Shown here: piece by piece, positions 1 through 8,618 of the stretch
Layout: each line of letters begins with the position of its first letter
Numbering within the stretch: the stretch's first letter is position 1
NCBI GenBank assembly: GCA_030065125.1
Contig: JASJDM010000021.1
Span: 1 to 64,000 of the forward strand
Direction of reading: 5' to 3'
DNA from: Lysobacterales bacterium
GTDB lineage: Bacteria; Pseudomonadota; Gammaproteobacteria; Xanthomonadales; SZUA-38
DNA: 64,000 nucleotides
The notes under the pieces: model-generated
Told to the model about the DNA's origin: nothing
Seen by the model: the letters and a program-made list of their open reading frames with translations, nothing else
Database searches by the model: none
Position numbers and translations under genes: made by a program

Positions 1-1
1 C

Positions 2-859
2 TCGGGGCAGACGGCCTTCGACCTGGTCATCACCGCCGTGGCGGATATCCTGGTGGAGGGCGAGGAAACCCTGGACCTCACCCTGGCCCCCGGCAGCTAC
101 ATCATCGGTGAACCGTCCTCGGCGGGTGTGGTGATCGCGGACGACCAGCCCAGGGTGACCGTTACCGCGCTCGACGGCGTGGCGGCGGAAGGCACCAATG
201 CCGGCACCCTTCGATTTGAGCGAACGGGCGGCAACATCAACCAGGCGCTGACGATATTCACCACCCTGGACGGCACGGCAGACGTCAACGACTACACCGA
301 CAACAACTCCGGGGTTTTCCGTTCCTTCGGGCAGGTGACCATCGGCGTGGGAGAGACCATCTTTGATCTCGTGCTTACCGCGGCGGCAGATCAGATCGAC
401 GAGGGTGAGGAAACTCTCGTGGTCAGCCTGGCCCCTGGCAGCTATGAAATAGAAGGCGTCGGCATGGCAATGCTGACGATCCTGGATACGCTCGTTTTCA
501 GCGACAGCTTCGAAGAATCGGGAGCCACCGGGAACATGGAAAAAGGCTGTACGCTCTCCGATCTCGACGTGGCTGGGGATGCGCGCTTTTACAGTACCGG
601 GCACACGCTGCACGACCTGGAGACGGGGATCGCCTGGTTGCGCTGTGGTATCGATGGTTATTACCAGTGGGGCCAGGGAATCTGCTCCAGGGATGAGTTT
701 GCGTCGGACTTTATCCGGGACCTGGATCCCGGCGACCGGATGCGGGACTTCAACCTGGGCCTGATCGGCGACAACACCGGATTCTCCGACTGGCGATGGG
801 CCACGGTTGCAGAACAACGCAGCCTGGGAATCGACGCGGGTCGCTGCGTGGTTCGGTGA
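2..859 (+). CDS. Calx-beta and DUF1566-like surface protein, 3' part
   Basis: The reading frame is open from the first bases of the window, so this is the C-terminal part of a longer gene whose start lies upstream. The visible protein begins with the end of one Calx-beta repeat (EGEETLDLTL) and then a complete second one ending in DEGEETLVVSL and AMLTILD. A short module, VFSDSFEE (494-517), follows, and then a domain of about 105 residues with LETGIAWLRC and DWRWATVAEQ. The last part resembles DUF1566, a family found at the end of many exported proteins. Calx-beta repeats are extracellular, often calcium-binding beta-sandwiches, so a secreted or surface role is likely. No enzyme motif is visible. 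The protein family is fairly sure; the function is unknown. Confidence 0.85.
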   Translation, partial: SGQTAFDLVITAVADILVEGEETLDLTLAPGSYIIGEPSSAGVVIADDQPRVTVTALDGVAAEGTNAGTLRFERTGGNINQALTIFTTLDGTADVNDYTDNNSGVFRSFGQVTIGVGETIFDLVLTAAADQIDEGEETLVVSLAPGSYEIEGVGMAMLTILDTLVFSDSFEESGATGNMEKGCTLSDLDVAGDARFYSTGHTLHDLETGIAWLRCGIDGYYQWGQGICSRDEFASDFIRDLDPGDRMRDFNLGLIGDNTGFSDWRWATVAEQRSLGIDAGRCVVR

Positions 860-861
860 CA

Positions 862-899
862 GGCTGGAGCCGATCCGGGTCAACCGGCCGGCTCCAGCC
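862..899 (+). terminator. Hairpin after the Calx-beta gene
   Basis: A perfect 10-bp inverted repeat, GGCTGGAGCC (862-871) and GGCTCCAGCC (890-899), begins three bases after the stop codon. The 18-base loop contains a further short CCGG/CCGG pairing. There is no T-run, so it may be a weak or Rho-assisted terminator, or an mRNA 3'-end stabiliser. Confidence 0.5.
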
Positions 900-970
900 G
901 CCGACCCAGGCGACGGCCATGTCGGAATTTACCAGCCGGTTGAACGACTGAAGAACCTGACCTGAAGAAG

Positions 971-1915
971 TCAGTGGGTGGTTTCCAGATCGCGGAGGAT
1001 TTTCTGGTGGGTCAGTCGCAGGCCGGTTTTGAGGTCCGTCCTGCGCAGGTCCCGGGGTACGGCTGAGTCGAGGTAGCTGTTGTGGACACCGCTGCCGGCG
1101 TCGGGCTCGAAGTGGACGTACAGCGGACGGTTGAGCAGTGCCTCGATGGTTCGCACGATTTCCACGATGACCGAAGGCTTGCCGTTAGCCAGCAGAAACG
1201 TCCCGGGATCTGGTGATGCATCGAGTATGGCCCGGGCGATGAAATGGCCGACGTCGTCAACGTAGACGAAGTCCCTGATGGTGTTGATGGGATCGAAAAC
1301 CCGGGACACGCGCTGACGAATGCCGTTGGTGATGAGCGTGGCCACCAGGCCTGATCGATCGCTCTCGGTGGCGTAGCCGTAGATGGTGCTGGGCCGGTAG
1401 ATCCTGGTGACCCAGCCTGACAGGTCGGCGCGGGCCAGGTCCTCCTCGGCCAGCTTGAGTCTTCCATAGGGGTAAACGGGATTCAGCGGGGATTGCGCAC
1501 CGACAAAACGCATGCCCGTGTAGAGGCCGCCGGCGGAACTGATCAGGTGAAACACGGGCAGACTGCAGGGAATCCTGTGGATCAGGTGGTCCAACAAGGT
1601 CATGACGTCCTTGAACGCTGCCAGTTCCGGCCGCAGGTCCTGCTCCGTGGATCTCAATCCGCCAATCCCGGCGCTCCAGACCACGTCCAGCCGGCCGCTT
1701 TCGGCTTCACCAATCCAGCTGACGAGAGTCTCAACAATTTTTGCTGTGTGGGTTTCCCGAAGCGCCCGGTCTTCCCAGGAGAAAGGCAGAACCTGCTGCC
1801 GCCACCGGTGCTGCTGCAGTTGATTCCTGACGGCACTGCCGATCAGTCCCACGCCCAGTATCAGAACTGCCTGCCAGCCCGAAGACGCGTGGTCCTGACG
1901 AAAAGCGAGATGCAT
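971..1915 (-). CDS. NAD-dependent epimerase/dehydratase family protein
   Basis: This is a 314-residue short-chain dehydrogenase of the extended type. A Rossmann nucleotide-binding motif (LILGVGLIGSAV) lies near residues 18-29, and the catalytic YGRLK (YxxxK) near residue 150. Family members interconvert or reduce NDP-sugars in the cytoplasm. The gene starts six bases after the stop of the upstream glycosyltransferase, so the two probably form an operon and act in the same surface-glycan pathway. No strong ribosome binding site precedes the ATG, which suits translational coupling. The exact sugar substrate cannot be read from the sequence. Confidence 0.85.
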   Translation of the reverse strand: MHLAFRQDHASSGWQAVLILGVGLIGSAVRNQLQQHRWRQQVLPFSWEDRALRETHTAKIVETLVSWIGEAESGRLDVVWSAGIGGLRSTEQDLRPELAAFKDVMTLLDHLIHRIPCSLPVFHLISSAGGLYTGMRFVGAQSPLNPVYPYGRLKLAEEDLARADLSGWVTRIYRPSTIYGYATESDRSGLVATLITNGIRQRVSRVFDPINTIRDFVYVDDVGHFIARAILDASPDPGTFLLANGKPSVIVEIVRTIEALLNRPLYVHFEPDAGSGVHNSYLDSAVPRDLRRTDLKTGLRLTHQKILRDLETTH

Positions 1916-1921
1916 CGGCGG

Positions 1922-2929
1922 CTACTCGGAAAAATACTCGGCCAGAATCCGGTCCCGACTACGGTCCACCACAAAAAACGTCGGTTTGCCCTGGGCCTTC
2001 AGCACCAGGTTGGTGAGGTACTCCAGAGAGGCGCCGAGCAGCAGAGCCGACACGCCGCCAAAAAACAAAATGGTCAGGATCAGGGACGGCCAGCCCTGGA
2101 CGCCGAAGCGGCCCGGGTCCAGGTATTCGGTAATGAGCACATAGATGCCCAGCACAACGCTCAAGGACATGGAGAAAAAACCGAGCAGAACGCCGGTCCG
2201 CAGGATCTTGAGCTGCGACGACATGATCATGCGCCGGGCATGAGACAACAGCGGTCGAATGCTGTAGCCGCTGGTCAGGCCGCTGATCACCCGGACGTCC
2301 TTCAGGTCCATGGGTATCTGCCGGAAGCGCTGGGTGAACCAGCACAGGGCGATATCGAGATAGGTTTCATGCCCGCACACGCTGCATGCCGCCCGCGCAA
2401 TGGGTCCCCGGACCAGGCGAAAGCTGCTGAACATGACCACCGAAGGCTCCCGGGTCAACACGGCAGTGAGCTTCTTGAATGCCCGGGATCCCATGTCCCG
2501 GATGAAGCTCTGATGCACGGATTTGCCGGGCGAGGCGTACACCACGTCGGCGTGATTCATGCAGGCTGCTTTCAGCATCTGGACAATATTTTCCGGCGGG
2601 TGCTGCAGGTCTTCATCCAGGGTCACCACCCAGTCTCCGGAGGTATGCAGGATGCCGGCTATGGTGGCGGGGTGCTGGCCAAAATTTCGGGACAGCCCGA
2701 CGACTTTCAGCCAGTGATGCTGGGCCCCCAGTTCCTCGAGAATCCGGCAGGAATCATCCCGGGGCTCGTCGGTGACGCAAACAACTTCGCACAGCTGGAA
2801 GGGGACTTTCTTCTCCAGCCATTCCGCTCGGACGGCCGCCAACCGCTGAATCAGCTCGGCCAGAAAGTCTGCACCCGAGTACACCGGTATCACCGCCGAG
2901 ATGCTGACGGACTCGGGATTGGCAGTCAT
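1922..2929 (-). CDS. Family 2 glycosyltransferase (GtrB/DPM1-like), membrane anchored
   Basis: A GT-A fold glycosyltransferase of about 335 residues. It has VSISAVIPVYSGADFL at the N-terminus, the acidic motif DEDLQHP for nucleotide-sugar and metal binding, and GLSRNFGQHPA between them. Two hydrophobic segments at the C-terminus (around ILRTGVLLGFFSMSLSVVLG and LILTILFFGGVSALLLGASL) anchor it to the inner membrane. Relatives transfer a sugar from a nucleotide donor to undecaprenyl or dolichyl phosphate. The frame is open back to a TTG at 2986; I chose the ATG at 2929 because a weak GAG site precedes it, but ATGs at 2935 and 2959 are possible. It is probably co-transcribed with the epimerase gene downstream. 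Confidence 0.85.
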   Translation of the reverse strand: MTANPESVSISAVIPVYSGADFLAELIQRLAAVRAEWLEKKVPFQLCEVVCVTDEPRDDSCRILEELGAQHHWLKVVGLSRNFGQHPATIAGILHTSGDWVVTLDEDLQHPPENIVQMLKAACMNHADVVYASPGKSVHQSFIRDMGSRAFKKLTAVLTREPSVVMFSSFRLVRGPIARAACSVCGHETYLDIALCWFTQRFRQIPMDLKDVRVISGLTSGYSIRPLLSHARRMIMSSQLKILRTGVLLGFFSMSLSVVLGIYVLITEYLDPGRFGVQGWPSLILTILFFGGVSALLLGASLEYLTNLVLKAQGKPTFFVVDRSRDRILAEYFSE

Positions 2930-3150
2930 GCGCATATGCTCTGGATGGCGGGCTGTCATTGTAACTGCGCAGGTGTCAGGCACCAATGTCGATGCGAAGA
3001 CGCTGTTGCAGCGGACCAGCGGGACAAGACTCCAGTGGGATCACCCTGGCATCATGGGTTTGGGGGTGATGATGCCCCGCCATCGTCTCGGTATGGTGAG
3101 TGCGGTGTGTATAGCGCCGCACTTGCGCATGGCCATGAAGGAGCCGGATC

Positions 3151-4284
3151 ATGAAGACTATTCTGCTGTTACTCGCACTGTTGGCGCCGATGACCGCGGG
3201 CGGACAGCTGCTGTTCGAGTACCTGAGGGTGCATCCGGAAAATGTGGCGCCCGATGGGCCATTCCTGCTGACCGTCGAAGACTGGTGGCAGAACGGCTGC
3301 CAGGGGCGGGTTCGGGTCGACGTGTCAGCCGACCGCATCCAGGTAGAGGCGGTGTCCGAACCCCTGGGTGATGTTGCCTGTACCGAAGCATTGGTCCCCT
3401 TTGTCGACCTGGTCAATCCACGCGCCAGCTTCAACGGCGAATTCAGCGCCGAGATTGCCATCGACTACGTCTTCGTGGCTCCCGATGGCCAGCGGCAAAC
3501 GCGGGCCCAGCGTATCCTGGCCTTCGGAGACGGCGTCAACGCCACCTCCCGCGTGGAGACCGGCAGCTGGATCACGAACGAGCTGGAAAGCTCGGGGCTG
3601 TTTGTCGACCAGCAGGAGAATCTGTTCACCGCGCTGCTGGCCGACTATGCCAACGGCACGGCCGCCTGGTTTTACGGGGCGGCAGCGGTGGAGGGCAACA
3701 TCGTCATTGCCGACATCAGTCGTTTTGGCCTCATCCAATGCATCACTGCTCCCTGCGCCCGGGCGGCGCCCCTTGAAAGCGGCACATTGCTGGCTTTGCT
3801 CGAGAATGAGAACAGTCTGCTGGTGAAGTACCAGAACGTGCTGGAAGCCCGGGAACTGGAAGACCGGGCTCTGCGCTACCGGCGCTTCGACCTGGCCCGG
3901 TCGCACCCGGTGGACGGCGTGCCCGACCTGGTCGGCGAATGGATCATCGGTGTCAGCCAGGGCGGCAACGAAGGGCCTGCCAGTGTCTTTGGCGCCTACG
4001 AAATTGCCTTTCTCAGCAACGCACCGGTGGGTGGCCTGACTACCACCACCTTTGGCGCCCGGGACGTCAATCGCCTGGACGATTCGACGATCCCTGATTT
4101 CGTGATCGAGTGTCAGGATGCCAGGCCCGTTGACGGCGGTCTGGAATGCCGGTCCACCAGCCTGGGGTTGGACGAACGAGACTGCATGGGATTCTTCCCC
4201 TTCGCCGCCGCCGGTCTGCAGCGGGTACGGGGAACCGCCCTCTGCGGAACCGTAGAGGGCGATTTCCTGATGCTCAAGAGGTAG
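3151..4284 (+). CDS. Secreted protein of unknown function
   Basis: A 377-residue protein with a clear signal peptide (MKTILLLLALLAPMTAGG). The ATG is preceded by AAGGAG at a good distance, which fixes the start. The mature part is beta-rich by composition and contains several cysteines (for example WWQNGCQGRV, LIQCITAPCARA and LDERDCMGFF), which fits an oxidised periplasmic or extracellular protein. I recognise no catalytic motif or named domain. It is divergent from the glycosyltransferase and convergent with the anti-sigma gene; neither neighbour suggests a role. Confidence 0.75.
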   Translation: MKTILLLLALLAPMTAGGQLLFEYLRVHPENVAPDGPFLLTVEDWWQNGCQGRVRVDVSADRIQVEAVSEPLGDVACTEALVPFVDLVNPRASFNGEFSAEIAIDYVFVAPDGQRQTRAQRILAFGDGVNATSRVETGSWITNELESSGLFVDQQENLFTALLADYANGTAAWFYGAAAVEGNIVIADISRFGLIQCITAPCARAAPLESGTLLALLENENSLLVKYQNVLEARELEDRALRYRRFDLARSHPVDGVPDLVGEWIIGVSQGGNEGPASVFGAYEIAFLSNAPVGGLTTTTFGARDVNRLDDSTIPDFVIECQDARPVDGGLECRSTSLGLDERDCMGFFPFAAAGLQRVRGTALCGTVEGDFLMLKR

Positions 4285-4308
4285 TCGGGCCGAAGCAACG
4301 CACCGCGT

Positions 4309-5058
4309 TCAGTCCTCCTGTACCGGCAGGTAGTGCGGTGGCACCGCAAACACATCTTCAGGCAGGGGCTGGTCAAACACCATCTCGCTGCGCATGAGCA
4401 ATCCCCCAGGCAGATTCGCCTCGATCAACGTCGGGCGGTTGTCCCGGGTTTCTGCCCACAAGGTGAACTCGGACCCGTCCACGGCCAGGCGGTACCCCGC
4501 GGATTCCACCCCGTTGATGATGCGTTTTTCCGGCAGCGCTTCGGCCTGGCCCTGGAAACTGCGGATCTGCTGCAGCCACTGGAGGGCGGCCCGGGGATCC
4601 TGTCCAACCGGCGCGGTGGCGATAGTAACCGACATGACCCGGTCACCGGGCAGCAGGGTATGCATCAGGCCTGTTTCGGTATCCAGGATGTGCACCACCG
4701 CGTCCATCTCGATGCGGGCGGAACCGGACCGGTCGGACCAGGTCTGCAGTTGCATGATGGGCGTACCGTTCTGCGACATCTCGGTGCTGACGTGGACGGT
4801 CTGGTAATCCTCGAACCATTTCTGGACCGCAGCGAAGGCGTGTCCGTTGTCGCCCAGCAGGAAGGGCGCCAGTACCACTGCCACCATCACCAGGGCGCCG
4901 GCGCCTGCCAGGCGCCAGGTGCGGCCGGCAGCGACGGGTTGGGGCAGCCGCGCCCGCAGGCGGTCGGCGGCGGCATCCAGCTCGATGCGCTGGACCGGTT
5001 CCCGGGCGGCGTCGATGAAGGGTTTCAGCAGGTCGTCTTGGGTGTTGCTGGCGTTCAT
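4309..5058 (-). CDS. Membrane anti-sigma-factor-like protein with RseB/LolA-like periplasmic part
   Basis: A 249-residue protein. It has a short cytoplasmic N-terminus (residues 1-47) with a helical stretch, one membrane segment near residues 48-68 (AGAGALVMVAVVLAPFLL), and a periplasmic C-terminal domain of about 180 residues. The periplasmic part has the look of RseB/LolA-type lipoprotein-binding folds (FTLWAETRDNRPTLIEANLP). Its start codon overlaps the stop of the ECF sigma gene (ATGA-type overlap, 5055-5058), the usual arrangement for a sigma factor and its anti-sigma partner. I infer that it holds the sigma factor inactive until an envelope signal arrives. No zinc-binding HxxxCxxC motif of the ZAS type is present. 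Confidence 0.75.
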   Translation of the reverse strand: MNASNTQDDLLKPFIDAAREPVQRIELDAAADRLRARLPQPVAAGRTWRLAGAGALVMVAVVLAPFLLGDNGHAFAAVQKWFEDYQTVHVSTEMSQNGTPIMQLQTWSDRSGSARIEMDAVVHILDTETGLMHTLLPGDRVMSVTIATAPVGQDPRAALQWLQQIRSFQGQAEALPEKRIINGVESAGYRLAVDGSEFTLWAETRDNRPTLIEANLPGGLLMRSEMVFDQPLPEDVFAVPPHYLPVQED

Positions 5059-5621
5059 TGCTTGTCTCCTGGAAGGTTGAGGCCAAGGCGCAGGCGAAGG
5101 TCGTCAGCCAGGCGCTGGCGCAGGCGGTGCAGGGCAACGCCCACGGCGTTGGGGCTCATGTTCATTTGTTCGGCAATCGCCTTGTGGCTGAGGTCACCGA
5201 AATGGAAAAGGCTGAAGAGCAGGGCATCGCGATCCGACAGTCGGGCGACGGCCTGGCGCAGCGCCGCGGCGCGCTGGGCGTCGGACAACACCTGCTCCGG
5301 GCCCTCTGCTGGCTCCGGCGGCTCGTGTCCTGCTTCAGTCCTGCGACTGCGGATCCGGTCAATGGCCGCATTGGCCGCGCTGGCCTTGAGCAGGGCCGCC
5401 CAGCTGCCGACCCGGGCAGGGGGCGATCTCAGCATCTTTTCGGCGATGTCCTGGGCCACGTCCTCGGCGTCGGCCATATTGCCGAGAATACGGGCAGCCG
5501 TGGTAATGATGAGGCCGGCATGGGTATGCAACGCCTGGACGGCTTCGGGCTGAGGCCCGGATCGCCGGCGCCATACCTCGAACAGATTTCGCATTCGTAT
5601 TGCGCCTGTCTGGGTGGGCAT
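5055..5621 (-). CDS. ECF-family RNA polymerase sigma factor
   Basis: A 188-residue protein with the two-domain layout of group IV sigma factors. The sigma-2 region near residues 25-90 includes ADAEDVAQDIAEKML. The sigma-4 helix-turn-helix near residues 125-175 includes SHKAIAEQMNMSPNAVGVAL, followed by RLRQRL. It directs RNA polymerase to a small set of promoters and is usually controlled by the membrane protein encoded by the next gene, whose start overlaps this stop. A promoter-like pair upstream (5651-5680) suggests autoregulation. The alternative start at 5594 (MRNLFEVW) is also possible. Confidence 0.92.
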   Translation of the reverse strand: MPTQTGAIRMRNLFEVWRRRSGPQPEAVQALHTHAGLIITTAARILGNMADAEDVAQDIAEKMLRSPPARVGSWAALLKASAANAAIDRIRSRRTEAGHEPPEPAEGPEQVLSDAQRAAALRQAVARLSDRDALLFSLFHFGDLSHKAIAEQMNMSPNAVGVALHRLRQRLADDLRLRLGLNLPGDKQ

Positions 5622-5650
5622 AAAAGGTCCCCGATGTGTTGAATCATCCC

Positions 5651-5680
5651 AGTAGACGGAGCGGCGGTCGAATTCTTACA
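5651..5680 (-). promoter_or_regulatory. Putative autoregulated ECF promoter
   Basis: On the minus strand, TGTAAGAATT (5680-5671) is followed after 12 bases by CGTCTACT (5658-5651), about 30 bases upstream of the sigma gene. The TGTAA / CGTC pairing resembles known ECF-type -35 and -10 elements. This is a pattern match by eye and needs transcript-start data. Confidence 0.4.
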
Positions 5681-5879
5681 GCGAATTTCGCCTCGGCCGC
5701 ATCCCACTGTCCGCGCGCTTCTCCGGCAGATGTTGGTAGACTGCAGCAAGGGCAGATAAGGAAAGCAGTTCTTTGGCGGAGCAACCTGAATCACCGGACG
5801 ACCGGTCTGCCGTGACCCCGTATATCGCCAGCCAGCGCCTCGCGCGCTTTGTGCCGGCCCTCCGGTCTGGAGATCCCGG

Positions 5880-8618
5880 GTGATCTATATCGTTCTCATC
5901 ATCGCCGGCGGCTGGGTTGGGCTGTGGCTCGGCGACGTCAGCGAGGAGGTGCTGGGGCTGGTGGCCGGCGCTGTCATTGGCGTACTGTTCGCCCAGCGTC
6001 ACGGCATGCAGAAGCGCATCCGTGAACTGGCGCAACGGGTTGAGCTGCTGTCCGCCAGCCAGGCCGCGGAAGCAACGGTTCAGCCCGAGCCAGCCGCTGA
6101 GGCAGAACCGCCAGAGCCGGCGGGCGCTTCGCCAGAAGATCGCTGGGCCACTGCCGCGGAGTCCATGGCCGCCGGGGCCACTCCCGATGAAGTTACGGCC
6201 GCCCAGGCCGCTCCCGAGAAACCCGTCGAGCCGGCGCAAGCTGCGGTGGAGCCGGAGCCGATTCCGGCGGCACCGACGCCGTTGGAAAAAGGGTTCGTGG
6301 CGGCTAAGGATTGGCTGACCTCGGGTAACGTGCCGGTCAAGATCGGGGTCATCGTGTCGTTTTTTGGCGTCGCTTTCCTGCTCAAGTACGCGGTGGAACG
6401 ACAGGTCTTGTCGGTGCCCATCGAGCTGCGATACCTGGGGGTGGCCGTGGGTGCCGCGGTCATGCTGGGCTTTGGCTGGCGGCTGCGGGAGCGGCTGCGG
6501 GTTTACGCGCTGAGCCTGCAGGGCGGCGGTATCGGCGTGCTGTACCTGACCATCTTCGGAGCGTTTCGCCTGCACCCTCTGCTGCCGTCGACTTTCGCGT
6601 TCTTCCTGCTGGTTGCACTGACGGTTTTTGCCGGCGTACTCGCCGTCATCCAGAACGCCCGGGCCCTGGCCGTGCTCGGCATCACCGGCGGCTTCCTGGC
6701 GCCGATCCTGATTTCCACGGGGTCCGGAAACCACGTCGGCCTGTTCAGCTACTACCTGCTGCTCAACGCCGCCGTGCTCGGCATCGCCTGGTTCCGCGCC
6801 TGGCGCTTCCTCAACCTGCTGGGGTTTGTCTTCACCTTCGGCGTCGGGACCTTGTGGGGCTACCGCTACTACACGCCGGAGCTGTTTGCCAGCACCCAAC
6901 CGTTCCTGATCGCCTATTTTGTGTTCTACCAGGCCATCGCCATCCTGTACGCGTTCCGGCAGCCGCCCCAACTGCGTGGACTGGTGGACGGCACGCTGAT
7001 TTTCGGCACGCCGGTCATCGCCTTCGCACTGCAGTCCCGGCTGGTTGAAGGCACCGAGTATGGTCTGGCCATCAGTGCGGTGGTGGTCGCGGTGTTCTAC
7101 ACCCTGATCGCCATCTGGCTGCACCGGACCCGGGGCAAACAGCTGCGCCTGCTCATCGAGTCCTACGTGGCCCTGGGTGTCGCCTTCGCCACAATTGCCA
7201 TTCCCCTGGCGCTGGACGACCGATGGACCGCCGTGGCCTGGGCCATGGAAGGGGCGGCCCTGGTCTGGATCGGCGTGCGCCAGGACGGGGTGCTGGCGCG
7301 GCTGACGGGATTTGTCCTGCTGGGCGCCAGCGGCGTTGCATTCATGCGCTATGGCTGGGTGAATGACGTGGCAATGCCCGTGGCCAACGGCAACTTCCTC
7401 GGCGGCATGCTGATTGCACTGTCTTCGTTGTTTTCAGCCCGCTACCTGGCCGCTGATCGGAACCCCATGCGCCTGCAGGGGCTGCTGTCGGTGCCGCTGC
7501 TGCTGTGGGGCCTGGGATGGTGGCTGAGTACCGGCGCTGCCGAGATCCTGGATCACGGGCCGGACGACAACCGACTGCACCTGTTCACGGCTTTTTTGGC
7601 AATCAGCGCGGGCGCGCTGGCCTGGATTGCCAGACGCTTCGACTGGCTGGCGGCCCGGCGGGCAACCCTGGGGTATCTGCCGCTGCTGCCCGTGCTGGTG
7701 CCGTTGTACCTGCTGGACAACCAGCACTTCTTTGAGGGATTCGGGTCACTGGCCTGGGCGGCCGTGGCGGCGGCACACTTTGGCGTGCTGCGCGCCTACG
7801 ACGACGGCCGCGGCCGCATCGAGGGCATCTGGCACTTCGCCGGGGTGCTGTTCCTGGTCGGAGTCTTCAGCCTGGAAACCGGCTGGTGGATGGGTGACAG
7901 TGATATCAGCGATGTGTGGGCGGTCAGCACCTCATTCCTGGTCCCCCTGGCTGCAGCCATGCTGATCCTCTGGACCCGCGAGCGCCTGGCCTGGCCAATC
8001 CGGCGCTACTGGAGTGCCTACCTGGCGGCGTCCGGCGTCCTGATCGTGGCGCAGTTGATTGGCGTGGGTGGCGCCGGCCTGGACAATCCGGGAGATCCGC
8101 AGCCGCTGCCGTACCTGCCGTTATTCAACCCGTTTGATGTGCTGACCCTGCTCGGACTGGTGGTCGGCCTGCAGTTTCTGCTGGTGGTGAGGTCGTCCAG
8201 CGCCTGGCTGGAAGACAACCGGGAACAGGTGGCGTATGTCCTCTGGGGCGCTGCCGCATTTGTGCTGACCACCATTTCCGTGGTGCGTGGCGTACATCAT
8301 TTCGGTGATGTCCCATGGCAGGAGCAGGCCCTGGTGGGATCCGTTTCCGTGCAGTCCGCCTTGTCCATCTATTGGGCGATGCTTGGTTTTGGCGGCATGA
8401 TCTGGGGTGCCCGGCAGTCCCATCGGGGTATCTGGCTGGCGGGGACCGGGTTGATGGCGCTGGTCGTGATCAAGCTGTTCCTGGTGGACCTTGGCAACAC
8501 GGGTACCGTGGCCAGGATCGTATCCTTCCTGGGTGTCGGTGTACTGTTACTGGTGGTGGGTTACCTGGCGCCCGCGCCGCCCAAACAGGAGATCGAGGAC
8601 GATGCCAGCCCGACGTAA
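5880..8618 (+). CDS. DUF2339 family multi-spanning membrane protein
   Basis: A 912-residue protein starting at GTG. It has one N-terminal membrane segment and a short coiled-coil stretch (MQKRIRELAQRVELL). An Ala/Pro/Glu-rich linker runs to about residue 135, then GNVPVKIGVIVSFFGVAFLLKYAVE and some twenty hydrophobic segments fill the rest. This is the DUF2339 architecture, whose biochemical role is not established. The downstream gene overlaps its stop and encodes DUF3999, its usual partner, so the two products probably work together in the inner membrane. A weak CTGGAG site precedes the GTG; the true start could be slightly different. Confidence 0.9.
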   Translation: MIYIVLIIAGGWVGLWLGDVSEEVLGLVAGAVIGVLFAQRHGMQKRIRELAQRVELLSASQAAEATVQPEPAAEAEPPEPAGASPEDRWATAAESMAAGATPDEVTAAQAAPEKPVEPAQAAVEPEPIPAAPTPLEKGFVAAKDWLTSGNVPVKIGVIVSFFGVAFLLKYAVERQVLSVPIELRYLGVAVGAAVMLGFGWRLRERLRVYALSLQGGGIGVLYLTIFGAFRLHPLLPSTFAFFLLVALTVFAGVLAVIQNARALAVLGITGGFLAPILISTGSGNHVGLFSYYLLLNAAVLGIAWFRAWRFLNLLGFVFTFGVGTLWGYRYYTPELFASTQPFLIAYFVFYQAIAILYAFRQPPQLRGLVDGTLIFGTPVIAFALQSRLVEGTEYGLAISAVVVAVFYTLIAIWLHRTRGKQLRLLIESYVALGVAFATIAIPLALDDRWTAVAWAMEGAALVWIGVRQDGVLARLTGFVLLGASGVAFMRYGWVNDVAMPVANGNFLGGMLIALSSLFSARYLAADRNPMRLQGLLSVPLLLWGLGWWLSTGAAEILDHGPDDNRLHLFTAFLAISAGALAWIARRFDWLAARRATLGYLPLLPVLVPLYLLDNQHFFEGFGSLAWAAVAAAHFGVLRAYDDGRGRIEGIWHFAGVLFLVGVFSLETGWWMGDSDISDVWAVSTSFLVPLAAAMLILWTRERLAWPIRRYWSAYLAASGVLIVAQLIGVGGAGLDNPGDPQPLPYLPLFNPFDVLTLLGLVVGLQFLLVVRSSSAWLEDNREQVAYVLWGAAAFVLTTISVVRGVHHFGDVPWQEQALVGSVSVQSALSIYWAMLGFGGMIWGARQSHRGIWLAGTGLMALVVIKLFLVDLGNTGTVARIVSFLGVGVLLLVVGYLAPAPPKQEIEDDASPT

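Noticed and set aside
1493..3154. A 553-codon open frame on the plus strand
   Set aside because: It lies antisense to the glycosyltransferase and epimerase, whose family motifs are unmistakable. Its composition (Gln/His/Gly-rich, no domain) is typical of shadows in GC-rich DNA.
5676..7124. A 482-codon frame on the minus strand
   Set aside because: Antisense to DUF2339. The protein is a low-complexity Gln/Gly/Arg mixture without domains.
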